Shown here in pieces: positions 44,090 through 52,956 of a stretch of DNA of 64,000 nt. The position numbers were made by a program, and so were the translations under genes. Where the stretch lies: positions 124,001 through 188,000 of the forward strand of contig CANMBD010000005.1 in the NCBI GenBank assembly GCA_947495985.1. Direction: 5' to 3'. The notes beneath the pieces were generated by a model, which was not told the DNA's origin, made no database searches, and saw only the letters and a list, made by a program, of their open reading frames with translations. Source of the stretch: an uncultured Sphingomonadaceae bacterium. GTDB lineage: Bacteria; Pseudomonadota; Alphaproteobacteria; Sphingomonadales; Sphingomonadaceae. How positions within the stretch are numbered: the first letter of the stretch is position 1; the number at the start of each line of letters is the position of its first letter.

Positions 44090-45279
44090 TCGACTGGGAT
44101 ACCTTGGAAACGGCCAACAGGCGGTTAAACGCCTTTACCGATTTTGATCGGACCGCGACGGGTGGTACCGGACCTCTTGCCGGGGTCACCGTCGGTGTGA
44201 AAGGCAATATCGCGGTTAGAGACATGCCCTGGACCGCCGGTTGCGAACTCTATCGTGACCGCGTTGCAAGCGAAGACGCGGCGGTAGTTGCAAGGCTGCG
44301 GGCAGCTGGAGGGGCCATGATAGGAATGCTGAATATGGAGGAGGCCGCGCTGGGTGCAAAAACCGACAATCCGTGGTTCGGCAAAACATATAATCCGCAC
44401 AAGGAAGGTTATACGCCCGGCGGTTCATCTGGCGGAAGCGGAGCTGCAGTTGCGGCTGGTCTGTGCGATGTCGCGTTGGGCACGGACACAATGGGGTCTG
44501 TGCGTATACCCGCGGCTTACTGCGGCGTGTACGGATTTAAACCCGCGCAATCGGCGATTAGCCAGGATGGTTTGGAGCTGGCGGAACAATCGCTGGACTG
44601 CATCGGACCGCTGGCCCGGAATTTGGACCTGTTGGAAAAGGTGGCACGGGTCATTAGCGATTTCGGTGAGGATAAGGCTGCGACGGGATCGCTGGCAACA
44701 TTGGTCGAAACCGGTGTTGATTGCGAACTGGAAGTCATCGAAAATTTCCGCGATATAATGCGCTGGGCGGGGGAAACTATTGCCGTGGCTCAGCTGAAAC
44801 ACCCGTTGTCGCGCATCCGTTTTGCCGGGTTCATAAAAACGACGAAAGCCATGGCTGCACATTTTGCGGACGAAGATCAAAGCAAGCTTTCCGATAGTTT
44901 GAAAAAATTACTTACCTATGGCCCGAAACGCAGCGCCGCCGATTGGGACGAGGATCAGGAGATTCTTGAACAGACCTCTGAGACGATGCAGATTCTGGTT
45001 TCAAAACACGGTTTTTGTATCTTGCCGACCGCCCCGCAAGGTGCCTTTCCGCATAGCGAAGATGCACCGGCCAATCAGGCGGATTATACCTGTCTTGCCA
45101 ATATTGCAGACCTTCCAGCGATTACCATTCCGTCCGGCTTGAACGACAATGCTATGCCTTTGGGGCTCCAGATTTTAGCGCCAAAAGGATGTGAAGCGGA
45201 TCTATTTGCTCTGGCGCGAAAGCTGGACGAGAAGTTACGCGGCTATCGTCGTCCCGAAACCTATTTGGAAATCACATAA
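44086..45279 (+). CDS. Amidase of the amidase-signature family
   Basis: 397 residues. The Ser-cisSer-Lys triad is complete: Lys in VGVKGNIAV, cis-Ser in GGSSGGSGAAVAAG and the nucleophile Ser in GTDTMGSVRIPA. The TDTMGS reading replaces the usual TDTGGS by one residue. These enzymes hydrolyse amides, half-amides and hydantoin products, and belong with the other C-N hydrolases of this window. It is shorter than many members (450-500). It overlaps the ligase gene by four bases and is followed, after a 13-base gap, by a HapK gene. Confidence 0.92.
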   Translation: MIDWDTLETANRRLNAFTDFDRTATGGTGPLAGVTVGVKGNIAVRDMPWTAGCELYRDRVASEDAAVVARLRAAGGAMIGMLNMEEAALGAKTDNPWFGKTYNPHKEGYTPGGSSGGSGAAVAAGLCDVALGTDTMGSVRIPAAYCGVYGFKPAQSAISQDGLELAEQSLDCIGPLARNLDLLEKVARVISDFGEDKAATGSLATLVETGVDCELEVIENFRDIMRWAGETIAVAQLKHPLSRIRFAGFIKTTKAMAAHFADEDQSKLSDSLKKLLTYGPKRSAADWDEDQEILEQTSETMQILVSKHGFCILPTAPQGAFPHSEDAPANQADYTCLANIADLPAITIPSGLNDNAMPLGLQILAPKGCEADLFALARKLDEKLRGYRRPETYLEIT

Positions 45280-45292
45280 AAGGAGAGAAACC

Positions 45293-45598
45293 ATGCGCAT
45301 CATTGTATTGTTCAATCTGAAAGAAGGCGTTGATATTGCTGAATATGAGGAATGGGCGAAAACGCGGGATATTCCGACGGCGAGCGCGCTGAGCTCGGTG
45401 AAGTCCTTCACGGTTCACAAGGCCACCGGCCTGTTCGGTTCGGATGACCCGTCTCCCTATGAATATTTCGAGATTATCGACATTACCGGCATGGATGAAT
45501 TTGTCGCCGATGTCTCTGACCCAGAGTTTCAGACCATGGCCGCACCGTTTCAGGATTATGCCGATGGTCCGCAATTCATATTGACAGAAGACCTCTGA
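45293..45598 (+). CDS. REDY-like HapK-family protein
   Basis: 101 residues: MRIIVLFNLKEGVDIAEYEE, IPTASALSSVKSFTVHKATG and DPSPYEYFEIIDITGMDEFV match the HapK/REDY-like family with a ferredoxin-like (dimeric alpha-beta barrel) fold, widespread in sphingomonads. Its function is not established; similar folds carry ligand-binding or small isomerase activity. ATG 45293 follows AGGAGAG; an upstream in-frame ATG lies inside the amidase gene. Its stop overlaps the SDR start. Confidence 0.85.
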   Translation: MRIIVLFNLKEGVDIAEYEEWAKTRDIPTASALSSVKSFTVHKATGLFGSDDPSPYEYFEIIDITGMDEFVADVSDPEFQTMAAPFQDYADGPQFILTEDL

Positions 45599-46401
45599 TG
45601 TCTGGCCGGTTTGCAGGAAAAACCATCGTCGTAACCGGTTCCGGCAAGGAAAAGGGTCTGGGGCAGGGCATATTGCAACGCTTCGCCGATGAAGGCGCCA
45701 ATTGTGTGGTTTCGGACCTTGCCATTGGTGATCAGGAAGAAGGCGTGGCAGAAGAGTTGCGCGGGCGTGGGGCCAAAGTGGCGACCATCGCCTGTGATGT
45801 CAGCGATGCGGCGCAATGTCAGGCCTTGGTCGATCAAAGCGTTGATGCTTTTGGTGCGGTCGATATTTTCGTCAACAATGCCGGTATCGGTTTCATGATG
45901 AAGCCGCTGCTGGAAGTTGATACGGCGAAGGAATGGGATCAGGTCCTTGCGGTCAATCTGTCAGGTGCCTTTTACTGCACGCAAGCGGCTGCCAAAGCGA
46001 TGGTTGCTGCCGGCAATGGTGGGCGCATCATCAATATTGCATCGCAAGCCGCCAAAACCGGTTTCCCGCATTTACCCGCCTACGTCAGCTCCAAACATGG
46101 CATGGTCGGTTTGACCCGGGCGAGTGCGGTTGAACTCGGCGCACATGGGATTACCGTCAACGCAGTTTGCCCCAATCATGTGACGACTGGTCTGGGCGCC
46201 CAGCAGAATGAGTATTTTTCCAAACTGCTCGGCTTTGACAGCGTAGAGGCCTATCTCGCCAATATGAGCAAGAGCAATCCGATGGGGCGGCCCGGCCTGC
46301 CATCTGATACCGCTGCCGCTTGTGCCTGGTTGGCCAGTGATGACGCCTTTTATGTTACGGGAGAGGCGATCAATGTCTCTGGCGGAGAGGAAATGCACTG
46401 A
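45598..46401 (+). CDS. Short-chain dehydrogenase/reductase
   Basis: 267 residues. TGSGKEKGLGQGILQRFADE is the coenzyme loop, VNNAGIGFMMKPL follows and the active-site pair YVSSKHGM (Tyr-x3-Lys) and catalytic Ser in NIASQAAKT are present. The ending YVTGEAINVSGGEEMH is typical. It oxidises or reduces an alcohol/ketone with NAD(P). Its coenzyme preference is unclear because the second strand ends VVSDLAIG, where the Asp suggests NAD. It overlaps its neighbours and belongs to this ten-gene operon. Confidence 0.93.
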   Translation: MSGRFAGKTIVVTGSGKEKGLGQGILQRFADEGANCVVSDLAIGDQEEGVAEELRGRGAKVATIACDVSDAAQCQALVDQSVDAFGAVDIFVNNAGIGFMMKPLLEVDTAKEWDQVLAVNLSGAFYCTQAAAKAMVAAGNGGRIINIASQAAKTGFPHLPAYVSSKHGMVGLTRASAVELGAHGITVNAVCPNHVTTGLGAQQNEYFSKLLGFDSVEAYLANMSKSNPMGRPGLPSDTAAACAWLASDDAFYVTGEAINVSGGEEMH

Positions 46402-46820
46402 TGCACTATGCCGGGGCCTGCCATTGCGGCGCACTCACGCTGGATTTTTGCAGCGAAAAATCGCCGGCGGAACTTGGTGCGAGAACTTGCCAATGTTCGT
46501 TTTGCCAAGCGCATGGTGCTTCATGGACATCCGATCCTGAGGGCAATGTCGATATCACATTGGACGGCCCGGTTTCCCGATACCGTTTCGGAACGAAAAC
46601 CGCTGATTTTCTGGTCTGCGCGAATTGCGGTGTCGTTTCGGCTGTCGTCAGTGAAATAGAGGGGCAGTTGCGAGGGGTAGTCAGGGTAAACTGCCTAGAA
46701 GAAAGCGCGGTCTTCCTTGCGCAGGCTGCCCCGATGGACCTCGATGGAGAAATACTGGATTCACGCCTGGACCGACGGGCGAAGGGCTGGACACCGGCCA
46801 CGATCAAGGACAAAAACTGA
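46401..46820 (+). CDS. GFA/CENP-V-type zinc protein
   Basis: 139 residues with the GFA fold motifs: CHCGALTL, CQCSFCQAHGAS and CANCGVVSAV. Seven cysteines bind structural and catalytic zinc in the glutathione-dependent formaldehyde-activating family. Most bacterial members have unknown targets and are unlikely to act on formaldehyde. The methyltransferases elsewhere in the window could release formaldehyde if run as demethylases, but this is speculation. The ATG overlaps the SDR stop. Confidence 0.88.
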   Translation: MHYAGACHCGALTLDFCSEKSPAELGARTCQCSFCQAHGASWTSDPEGNVDITLDGPVSRYRFGTKTADFLVCANCGVVSAVVSEIEGQLRGVVRVNCLEESAVFLAQAAPMDLDGEILDSRLDRRAKGWTPATIKDKN

Positions 46821-46821
46821 T

Positions 46822-47688
46822 ATGCAGGAAGAACGAATGGACTGGCCCGACGGCGCGAAAATGGCGCTGAGCATTGTCGTCAATGTCGAGGAAGGCAGCG
46901 AGATGACCGTGGCCCGGGGCGATCGCGGCATGGAGCCGGTGGATGAACTCGGCATTCATATCAAGTCACCGATCCGCAACTATGGCAACGAGAGCAACTA
47001 TCTCTACGGCATCAAGGCGGGCGCCCCGCGCATCGTGAAGCTGCTCAAGGATTATCAGATAATGGCAAGCTGGACCGTGGCTGCCATGAGCCTCGAAAAC
47101 CATCCGGAAATTGGCGCGGCCATTGCAGATATGGGCCATGAACCGGTGAGCCATGGCTATCGCTGGGTCCATCAATTCAAGATGGACGAGGAAAAAGAAC
47201 GCGCGTTCATCCGCAAGGCTGTCACATCGATTGAAAAGACCACCGGCACGCGTCCCTTTGGCTGGCTGTCGCGCTATTTCCATACCGACAATACCCGGCG
47301 TCTGCTGATCGAAGAGGGCTTTGCCTATCATATGGACGACTATTCCGGAGATATTCCATTTTGGGACAAGGAAACCGTACCGGAAAAACCTATTGCGATT
47401 GTGCCCTATCAGCTTGATAGCAATGATATGAAAATGTGGACTGATCCGGCGATGACGCCGCAGCAATGGCTGGATTATGCCAAGCATAATTTCGACCAAA
47501 TTTATCGCGAGGGTGAAGAAGACAATCCAAAAATGATGTCGCTCGGCCTGCATCTGCGCATCATCGGCCGTCCAGGGCGCATCTGGGCGTTCGAGGAATT
47601 TTTGAAACATGTGCGGTCAAAGAAGGGCGTCTGGGTAGCCACCCGCCATCAGATTGCCCAGCATCTGGCCAAGGTTGATCCTCTATGA
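46822..47688 (+). CDS. Polysaccharide deacetylase-like (PuuE type) protein, copy 3
   Basis: 288 residues. MDWPDGAKMALSIVVNVEEG and GHEPVSHGYRWVHQFKMDEE with the SHGYRW motif match allantoinase PuuE and cyclic-imide hydrolase proteins; RPFGWLSRYFHTDNTRRLL is motif 3. Unlike copies 1 and 2 it keeps the canonical motif, so it is the member most likely to be an active C-N hydrolase. The ATG used starts just after the GFA stop; ATG 46837, with AGGAAG five bases upstream, is also possible. The next gene overlaps its stop by four bases. Confidence 0.87.
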   Translation: MQEERMDWPDGAKMALSIVVNVEEGSEMTVARGDRGMEPVDELGIHIKSPIRNYGNESNYLYGIKAGAPRIVKLLKDYQIMASWTVAAMSLENHPEIGAAIADMGHEPVSHGYRWVHQFKMDEEKERAFIRKAVTSIEKTTGTRPFGWLSRYFHTDNTRRLLIEEGFAYHMDDYSGDIPFWDKETVPEKPIAIVPYQLDSNDMKMWTDPAMTPQQWLDYAKHNFDQIYREGEEDNPKMMSLGLHLRIIGRPGRIWAFEEFLKHVRSKKGVWVATRHQIAQHLAKVDPL

Positions 47689-48449
47689 CCCTTCGGCTTG
47701 AGAAAGAGGGCAAGATCGCGCATCTGCTCATTGACCGGCCGGATAAGCGCAATGCGTTTAATCAGGCCATGTGGGAGCTTCTGCCTGAATTGCTGGCCGA
47801 TGCGATGGCGGACGATGCGATCCGGGTGTTGATGCTGCATGCCAGCCGCAAGGACAGCGCCTTTTGTGCGGGCGCAGATATTAGCGAATTTGCAACCGGC
47901 TCCACCGATCCCGAATGGCGCGCCCGCAATCAGACAGCGATTGGCCGGGTTCAGCATGAACTGGCGCAGGCGCCGAAGCCGACGATCGCGATTATTGACG
48001 GTGATTGTGTAGGCGGCGGCTGCGGTATCGCGCTGGCTTGCGACATGCGGGTAGTCGGACCGAAAGCCCGTTTCGGGATTACGCCATCGAAACTGGGGCT
48101 GGTCTATCCGCTGCACGACACCAAATTGCTGGTTGATCTGGTTGGGCCTTCGCAAGCCAAGCGGATATTGTTTACCGGCCAATTGCTGTCGGCGCAGCAA
48201 GCGCTCGATATCGGTTTGACTACCATCTTGGCTGACGATCCCTATGCAGAGGCCGAAGCGCTAGCGGCCACGATGGCATCGGTTTCTTCGCACAGCCAGA
48301 CGATGAGCAAATCGATCATCAAACGCATATTGGATGGGCAGGCAGATGACGATGCCGAGACATCAGCGCTGTTCGATTCCGCCTTTGAAAGCGATGACTT
48401 CAAGGAAGGCGTCAGCGCCTTCATGGGAAAGAGAAAACCGGAATTTTGA
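47685..48449 (+). CDS. Enoyl-CoA hydratase/isomerase family protein lacking catalytic Glu
   Basis: 254 residues. DRPDKRNAFNQAMWELLPEL, SAFCAGADISEFATG and VGGGCGIALACDMRVVGPKA identify a crotonase-fold protein. The two catalytic glutamates of hydratases are not seen: GGGCGIA has Gly where the first sits, and ITPSKLGLVYP has Ser for the second. It may be an isomerase or thioesterase, or may use other residues. The oxyanion-hole residues (CAGAD, GGG) are kept, so CoA thioesters should still bind. It overlaps the deacetylase-like gene by four bases. Confidence 0.85.
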   Translation: MTLRLEKEGKIAHLLIDRPDKRNAFNQAMWELLPELLADAMADDAIRVLMLHASRKDSAFCAGADISEFATGSTDPEWRARNQTAIGRVQHELAQAPKPTIAIIDGDCVGGGCGIALACDMRVVGPKARFGITPSKLGLVYPLHDTKLLVDLVGPSQAKRILFTGQLLSAQQALDIGLTTILADDPYAEAEALAATMASVSSHSQTMSKSIIKRILDGQADDDAETSALFDSAFESDDFKEGVSAFMGKRKPEF

Positions 48450-48450
48450 T

Positions 48451-49353
48451 ATGACACATGCCTTGCAACATGGCTCGATACTGGGCGGAGTGGCGACAGT
48501 TCCCGATCTGGAAACGGCGCTGAAAGACTATCGCGATGTGCTAGGCATGCAGGTTATCGAAAGCGGGACATTGCCGGACGATCTGGCGCTGGCGTGGGAC
48601 TGCCCCAAAATCGCGGGGGCCCCCATGGCAGTCTTGCAGCCAGCCAGCGGGGCCGATTGCTTCATCCGTCTAGTCGAACAGCCTGATCATCCGGATTTCA
48701 AGCCAACAACCACCTATGGTTGGGCGGCTTATGAGCTAACGGTTGAGGATGTGTTTGGCTGGCCAGGGCGTTTGGAGGGCAGCAGCTTTGATATTATCGG
48801 GCCGCCCAAGGAGATAGATATCCTACCCTATTTTGTGCCGATGCAGGCGCTCGGTCCCGGTCGTGAGATGATCTATCTTAATGAAGTGCGCGAAAATACG
48901 CCGACAACGAACCTGCCCAAAGCTCGGTCGCTGACCGATCATATATTCATCGTCATTTTGGCGACTCCTGACCGCATTAACACCGTGAACTGGTATCGCG
49001 AGAGGCTGCATTTGACCGAGGGCGATACCTATACGCTGGAATATACTATGATCAATGAAGCGTTCGGAAAACCTGCAGGAACGACATCTGACTTGACCAT
49101 GGTACAGATCGACCGATTGCCGATTGTCGAAGTGGATGATTATCCCGCGGAAGCGACGCGGCGACCAAAGCATGAAGGTATGTTGCCACCGGGCAATGCG
49201 CTGGTGACGCTGGCTGTCGATAATCTGGATGCGATCAAGATTGATTGGATCGCGCCGCCACAAGTGCGGTCAGGGGCACTTTATCGCGATCGCCGAACTG
49301 CAACGGCTTTTGGCCCGGCGGGTGAATTGTTGGAATTGATGGAGATCGGTTAG
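48451..49353 (+). CDS. VOC-family (glyoxalase-fold) protein
   Basis: 300 residues with two tandem betaalphabetabetabeta modules: GGVATVPDLETALKDYRDVLG and, near residue 160, LTDHIFIVILATPDRINTVN. The second module's YRERLHLTEGDTYT suits a metal-binding site, but I cannot name all ligands. The family includes dioxygenases, epimerases and lyases. ATG 48451 lies two bases after the upstream stop; the frame extending back to 48334 overlaps the previous gene. It is the last gene of the operon, with a four-base overlap to a convergent gene. Confidence 0.82.
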   Translation: MTHALQHGSILGGVATVPDLETALKDYRDVLGMQVIESGTLPDDLALAWDCPKIAGAPMAVLQPASGADCFIRLVEQPDHPDFKPTTTYGWAAYELTVEDVFGWPGRLEGSSFDIIGPPKEIDILPYFVPMQALGPGREMIYLNEVRENTPTTNLPKARSLTDHIFIVILATPDRINTVNWYRERLHLTEGDTYTLEYTMINEAFGKPAGTTSDLTMVQIDRLPIVEVDDYPAEATRRPKHEGMLPPGNALVTLAVDNLDAIKIDWIAPPQVRSGALYRDRRTATAFGPAGELLELMEIG

Positions 49354-49859
49354 CGAACAGGGCGGTCTTCCGCCGCCACGTCGGGCGCCTGATTATCCAT
49401 GTCGCGCCAAAGCCGCCACAGGCCGTCTCTGCTTTTCTGGTAAACCAGAAAGGATCGGCCTTTAAAGTCGAGAACCTGGCCGTTGACGAGAGTGATTGTC
49501 ATCCAATATTTGGCGGTCAGATAAGCGCGCTGGCCTTCGATGGTGATGTCTTCATTGGCAAAATCAATGGTGACTTTGTTGCCGGCGGCCTTGTTGCGGC
49601 CGAGAAAGGAAAGGATCGCATCAACGCCTATTTGCGGCAACGCACCATGGGCCATCAGAACCGCGTCAGGTTCGTACATGTCACGCATTTGTTCAACATC
49701 ACCAGCTTCGAATAGCTGCTGCCACTTTGTGCCCCACTCGGTGATCATCTGCTCATCTGTTGACGATGTTTCAGCGTGACCATTAAGAGCAGAGGCTGGC
49801 GAAGAAGCCGGGAGTGTGATTGCGAGTGCCGCGGCTATCAAACCTGCTTTTATCGGCAT
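49350..49859 (-). CDS. Exported NTF2-like protein
   Basis: 169 residues. A signal peptide (MPIKAGLIAAALAITLPASS) precedes an NTF2-fold domain with TKWQQLFEAGDVEQMRDMYE and DEQMITEWG. It has the same fold as the two cytoplasmic proteins at 840-1669. I chose the ATG at the signal peptide because the longer reading frame has none of these features. It is the last gene of the reverse-strand run from 57479. Its role is unclear; periplasmic NTF2-like proteins often act as small hydratases or isomerases. Confidence 0.78.
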   Translation of the reverse strand: MPIKAGLIAAALAITLPASSPASALNGHAETSSTDEQMITEWGTKWQQLFEAGDVEQMRDMYEPDAVLMAHGALPQIGVDAILSFLGRNKAAGNKVTIDFANEDITIEGQRAYLTAKYWMTITLVNGQVLDFKGRSFLVYQKSRDGLWRLWRDMDNQAPDVAAEDRPVR

Positions 49860-49863
49860 TGCT

Positions 49864-50466
49864 TCATGTCTCCTCGCGGCGATGTTGCCCGGCTTGCCAT
49901 TGGTCTGGCTCATACAGGCTGCTGGCTGATTCAAACGGCTTGTCTTCCAGCAGGGTTGCAAGGCTGTCATTCCACCGGTTGAGAAAACCAAACATGCTGA
50001 TAACCGCCATGATCTCGGTTTTCTGACGCTCGTCATAAAAGGGGTTGAGTGCTGCGAAATGCGCGTCTGTCGCCGCATTGGGTACCTGTCCGGCGGCGAA
50101 GGCAAGGTCCAGCGCCGCTCGCTCGGCTTCGCTGAACAGGTCGCTGGACTGATAGTCCCAGACCGCTTTTACTTTTTCTTCCTCCACCCCGACATCGCGG
50201 GCGCCTAATGTCGTATGGGCCTTGCAATATTGGCATCCGGCTGCGGCGCTGACAACCGCTCCGATCAGGCGTTTCAGGCCATTGTCAATGGTGCTTTCTC
50301 CATAGATCACGCTTACCAGCCCGCGAAATGCGCCTAGCAATTTCGGCCAATGCGCCATGGTCATCACCGAATTGGGAACATAGCCCATCAGGTTTTCAGA
50401 AAATTTGAGAGCGGCCTGCGTCTCATCAGGCAATTCATCCATGGATAGCGGCGTGATGCGGGTCAT
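49864..50466 (-). CDS. Carboxymuconolactone decarboxylase/AhpD-like protein
   Basis: 200 residues. GAVVSAAAGCQYCKAHTTLG contains the Cys-x2-Cys-x2-His motif of AhpD-type peroxidase-related proteins, within an all-helical fold (LKFSENLMGYVPNSVMTMAH at the start). These reduce peroxides with thiols, or catalyse decarboxylation in the lactone branch. GAGGAGATC precedes the ATG. The gene is 4 bases from the exported NTF2-like gene downstream. Confidence 0.87.
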   Translation of the reverse strand: MTRITPLSMDELPDETQAALKFSENLMGYVPNSVMTMAHWPKLLGAFRGLVSVIYGESTIDNGLKRLIGAVVSAAAGCQYCKAHTTLGARDVGVEEEKVKAVWDYQSSDLFSEAERAALDLAFAAGQVPNAATDAHFAALNPFYDERQKTEIMAVISMFGFLNRWNDSLATLLEDKPFESASSLYEPDQWQAGQHRREET

Positions 50467-50495
50467 TTTCTGATCTCCTCAAGAAATATGGAAGC

Positions 50496-50798
50496 CTACC
50501 ATATCTTGCCGCCAATCCAGTCGCCAGCGGCAGCGGTAAATTCATTGATGCGAATATCGGCCCAGATGTCCGCGTGAAAATAAGGATCGGCTTCAAGCTG
50601 CGCACGGGCATCTTCGGCTGTCTCGGCCTTGATGATCAATAGCGATCCAATCGTATCGCCTTGCTCATTTTTAAAGGGCCCGGCGACAAACAGATTGTCG
50701 ATCGTCTTCTCGATATGGGCAAAATGCGCGCCGCGTGCGTCGAGACGTTTCTGTTCGGTATCCGGTTTGTCGGTGCAATAGATGGCAAAGGCTTTCAT
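50496..50798 (-). CDS. YciI-like protein
   Basis: 100 residues: AIYCTDKPDTEQKRLDARGA, then HIEKTIDNLFVAGPFKNEQG and DPYFHADIWADIRINEF. This ferredoxin-like fold, with a conserved His/Asp pair (HFAHI and the DPYF segment), is typical of YciI proteins, which include small dehydrochlorinase-like and stress enzymes. Function is not predictable here. The start overlaps the stop of the atypical hydrolase gene. Confidence 0.82.
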   Translation of the reverse strand: MKAFAIYCTDKPDTEQKRLDARGAHFAHIEKTIDNLFVAGPFKNEQGDTIGSLLIIKAETAEDARAQLEADPYFHADIWADIRINEFTAAAGDWIGGKIW

Positions 50799-51601
50799 GG
50801 TGATGTCCTATCCAGAAATTTCAGGATTTCAGCCGCCGTTACTTCCGCCGCTTCGTCAAGGACAGCGCGTTTGACATCCAGCCGTTCAACCAAGGTGGCG
50901 CCGGGCATGATGTCGGCCGCATGACGGGTCGCGTCCAGCAGGCCCGATTGCGAAGCCAATATCAGTGCTTCGTGTGTGACAGCTGGCAGTCTTGCATCGA
51001 CATCATAGCTGAACGCTGCATGGAAAGCCTTGTTCATCAGCCGCCCCGGACGCAATTGCTCTGTAAACATCTCGAAGCTGCGATCCAGCGTCTGGCTCTC
51101 AATGCGTTTGGTCATCCCGCGTTCCCAGGGTCCTTCAAGGCAAGCAAGATCGGGCGTGATATCAAACGTCTTGGCGCTCGCGGCTCTGAACTTGGCGCTC
51201 GTTTCGGCATCAAAAGCGGGCACGTCTACCAACGCCAGAAGCCCGACTTTCTCCGGTGCGGTCAGGGACATTTCGGTCGCTACTAAGTTTCCAGTATGAA
51301 AGCCCATCAGATCAACCGGGTCACCGCTCGATTGTTCATCGACTACTGCCAACATCGCTGCGGCATATTCCTCGATTGACGGTTCTTCTTTGAAAGCTTC
51401 CGAGCCGCCGTGGCCGGGATAGTCTGGCGCAAACACGCGGCGACCTTCCGCCAAATGCGGCATGATGGCGGTAAAGGCGAGGCCGCTAAACGGTGCCGGG
51501 TGCAGGCAATAAAGGTCTGGCTTCGTAGGAGGTCCTTCCGGCGCCAGCAACCGCCAGTGCACTTGACCGAACGGCCCGTCACAATAGCCCTTGCGGATCA
51601 T
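50795..51601 (-). CDS. Alpha/beta hydrolase-fold protein with Thr nucleophile position (copy A)
   Basis: 268 residues. YCDGPFGQVHWRLLAPEGPP, FAPDYPGHGGSEAF and a nucleophile elbow reading LMGFHTGNLVATEM, with Thr103 where the catalytic Ser is expected. I see no histidine in the C-terminal region at the usual catalytic position (PGATLVERLDVKRAVLDEAA), so ordinary Ser-His-Asp hydrolysis is unlikely. The copy at 56538-57479 has the same features. It could be a Thr enzyme, lyase or binding protein. It overlaps its neighbours and belongs to the 57479-49350 run. Confidence 0.82.
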   Translation of the reverse strand: MIRKGYCDGPFGQVHWRLLAPEGPPTKPDLYCLHPAPFSGLAFTAIMPHLAEGRRVFAPDYPGHGGSEAFKEEPSIEEYAAAMLAVVDEQSSGDPVDLMGFHTGNLVATEMSLTAPEKVGLLALVDVPAFDAETSAKFRAASAKTFDITPDLACLEGPWERGMTKRIESQTLDRSFEMFTEQLRPGRLMNKAFHAAFSYDVDARLPAVTHEALILASQSGLLDATRHAADIMPGATLVERLDVKRAVLDEAAEVTAAEILKFLDRTSP

Positions 51602-52956
51602 TCGCTGGCAGCGCCCAGGCGCACCATCTGTTCACGGTATAGCCGCCGCGTCAAAGGCATCATCAAAAACGGTACCAGACCGAAGATCAAGGGAACTGCC
51701 GCCACAGCATAGCGGAGGTTATCTTCGCCAAAGACGCTGCTCGACAATTCGCCAACTGCGATTGGACCCAGCGACCCGAACCAGCTGATCGCCAGATAAT
51801 AGAGCGCAACGACCTGACCGCGAATTTGCGCTGGCGTGATCACCAGCAAGGATGTCACACCAATGGCAGAGACAATTCCGATACCGACCGTATTGATGCA
51901 CAATATCGCGAAGGCCAGTTCCGCGCTGGGCATGAACAGGGGAATGGCGGCGGTCGGGACCATGATGAAAAAGCCGATATAGAGGATGCGCAAGGAGGCA
52001 TCCTGCACGCCCTTTTTCGTCCACCAATCGGAGATGGTGCCCATGATCATCATGTTGGCCGGACCAATGATTAGGAGTGCGACGCCGTTGACGAAGGCAT
52101 ATTTCTGCGCCGACCAGCCCCAGGTCCGTTCAAACGTCGGTGCCAGAAAACCCTGACTATAGGCGATGGTCGTCATGGTGCAGATGATCAGCACGAAGCC
52201 AATATAGAGCGTCTTGTTGCGCCAGATATATTTGAGCGCATCGAAAAAACCGCTGCCGCTGATCACCTCTTCCGATGCCGCAACCGGGCGCCGCGCCGGC
52301 TCTTTCATAAACAGGAAGAAGAGCGCAAAAACCATCCCGGGAAGGCCCACAATTATCAGTGTGAAACGCCATGGTGACAGCTCACCGAAAAAGGGTAACG
52401 ACTGGCTGCCGCTGGCTGCGGTCCAGGCGATGATCGCGCCGCTCAACAGGGAAGCCAGGCCTGCACCAATGGGAAGGGCGGAAGAATAGAAGGCGATCGG
52501 TTTGCCGCGTTTCTCGGTCGGGAAACTGTCGCCAATCATGGAAAATGTCGCGGGGCTAAGCGTCGCTTCACCGACGCCTACACCCATGCGTGCGGCGAAC
52601 AGTTGAAAGAAATTTTTGGCCATGCCGGTCGCGACGGTCGCCGCAGACCATAAGGCAACCCCGATCGACACAATCCAGATCCGCTTGCCGCGATCAATCA
52701 GCCAGCCCATGAAGATGCCGACAAAGCCATAGACCAATGTGAATGCGCTGAGCAGCCAACCGATTTGACGGTCGGACAGTTCAAATTCCGCCTTGATCGG
52801 TTCGATCAAAAGGCCAAGAATATAGCGATCCACAAAACTGAAAATATAGGCAATGGTCAGCATGACGACCAGAAACCAACCCGCCGCGGCGCTGGGATAC
52901 GGCTTGGCTGGAGCAGTGGCTGCGTCTGTCTGGGATTGATCGGTTTGACTGGCCAT
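51598..52956 (-). CDS. MFS transporter, spinster-like
   Basis: 452 residues, 12 expected helices. FVDRYILGLLIEPIKAEFEL, GWLIDRGKRIWIVS (the loop 2-3 motif) and GVGVGEATLSPATFSMIGD are typical of the spinster-like MFS branch common in sphingomonads. It probably moves an organic anion or the product of the regulon's hydrolases. Both ends overlap neighbouring genes by about 4 bases, so it is translated with them. Confidence 0.89.
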   Translation of the reverse strand: MASQTDQSQTDAATAPAKPYPSAAAGWFLVVMLTIAYIFSFVDRYILGLLIEPIKAEFELSDRQIGWLLSAFTLVYGFVGIFMGWLIDRGKRIWIVSIGVALWSAATVATGMAKNFFQLFAARMGVGVGEATLSPATFSMIGDSFPTEKRGKPIAFYSSALPIGAGLASLLSGAIIAWTAASGSQSLPFFGELSPWRFTLIIVGLPGMVFALFFLFMKEPARRPVAASEEVISGSGFFDALKYIWRNKTLYIGFVLIICTMTTIAYSQGFLAPTFERTWGWSAQKYAFVNGVALLIIGPANMMIMGTISDWWTKKGVQDASLRILYIGFFIMVPTAAIPLFMPSAELAFAILCINTVGIGIVSAIGVTSLLVITPAQIRGQVVALYYLAISWFGSLGPIAVGELSSSVFGEDNLRYAVAAVPLIFGLVPFLMMPLTRRLYREQMVRLGAASE

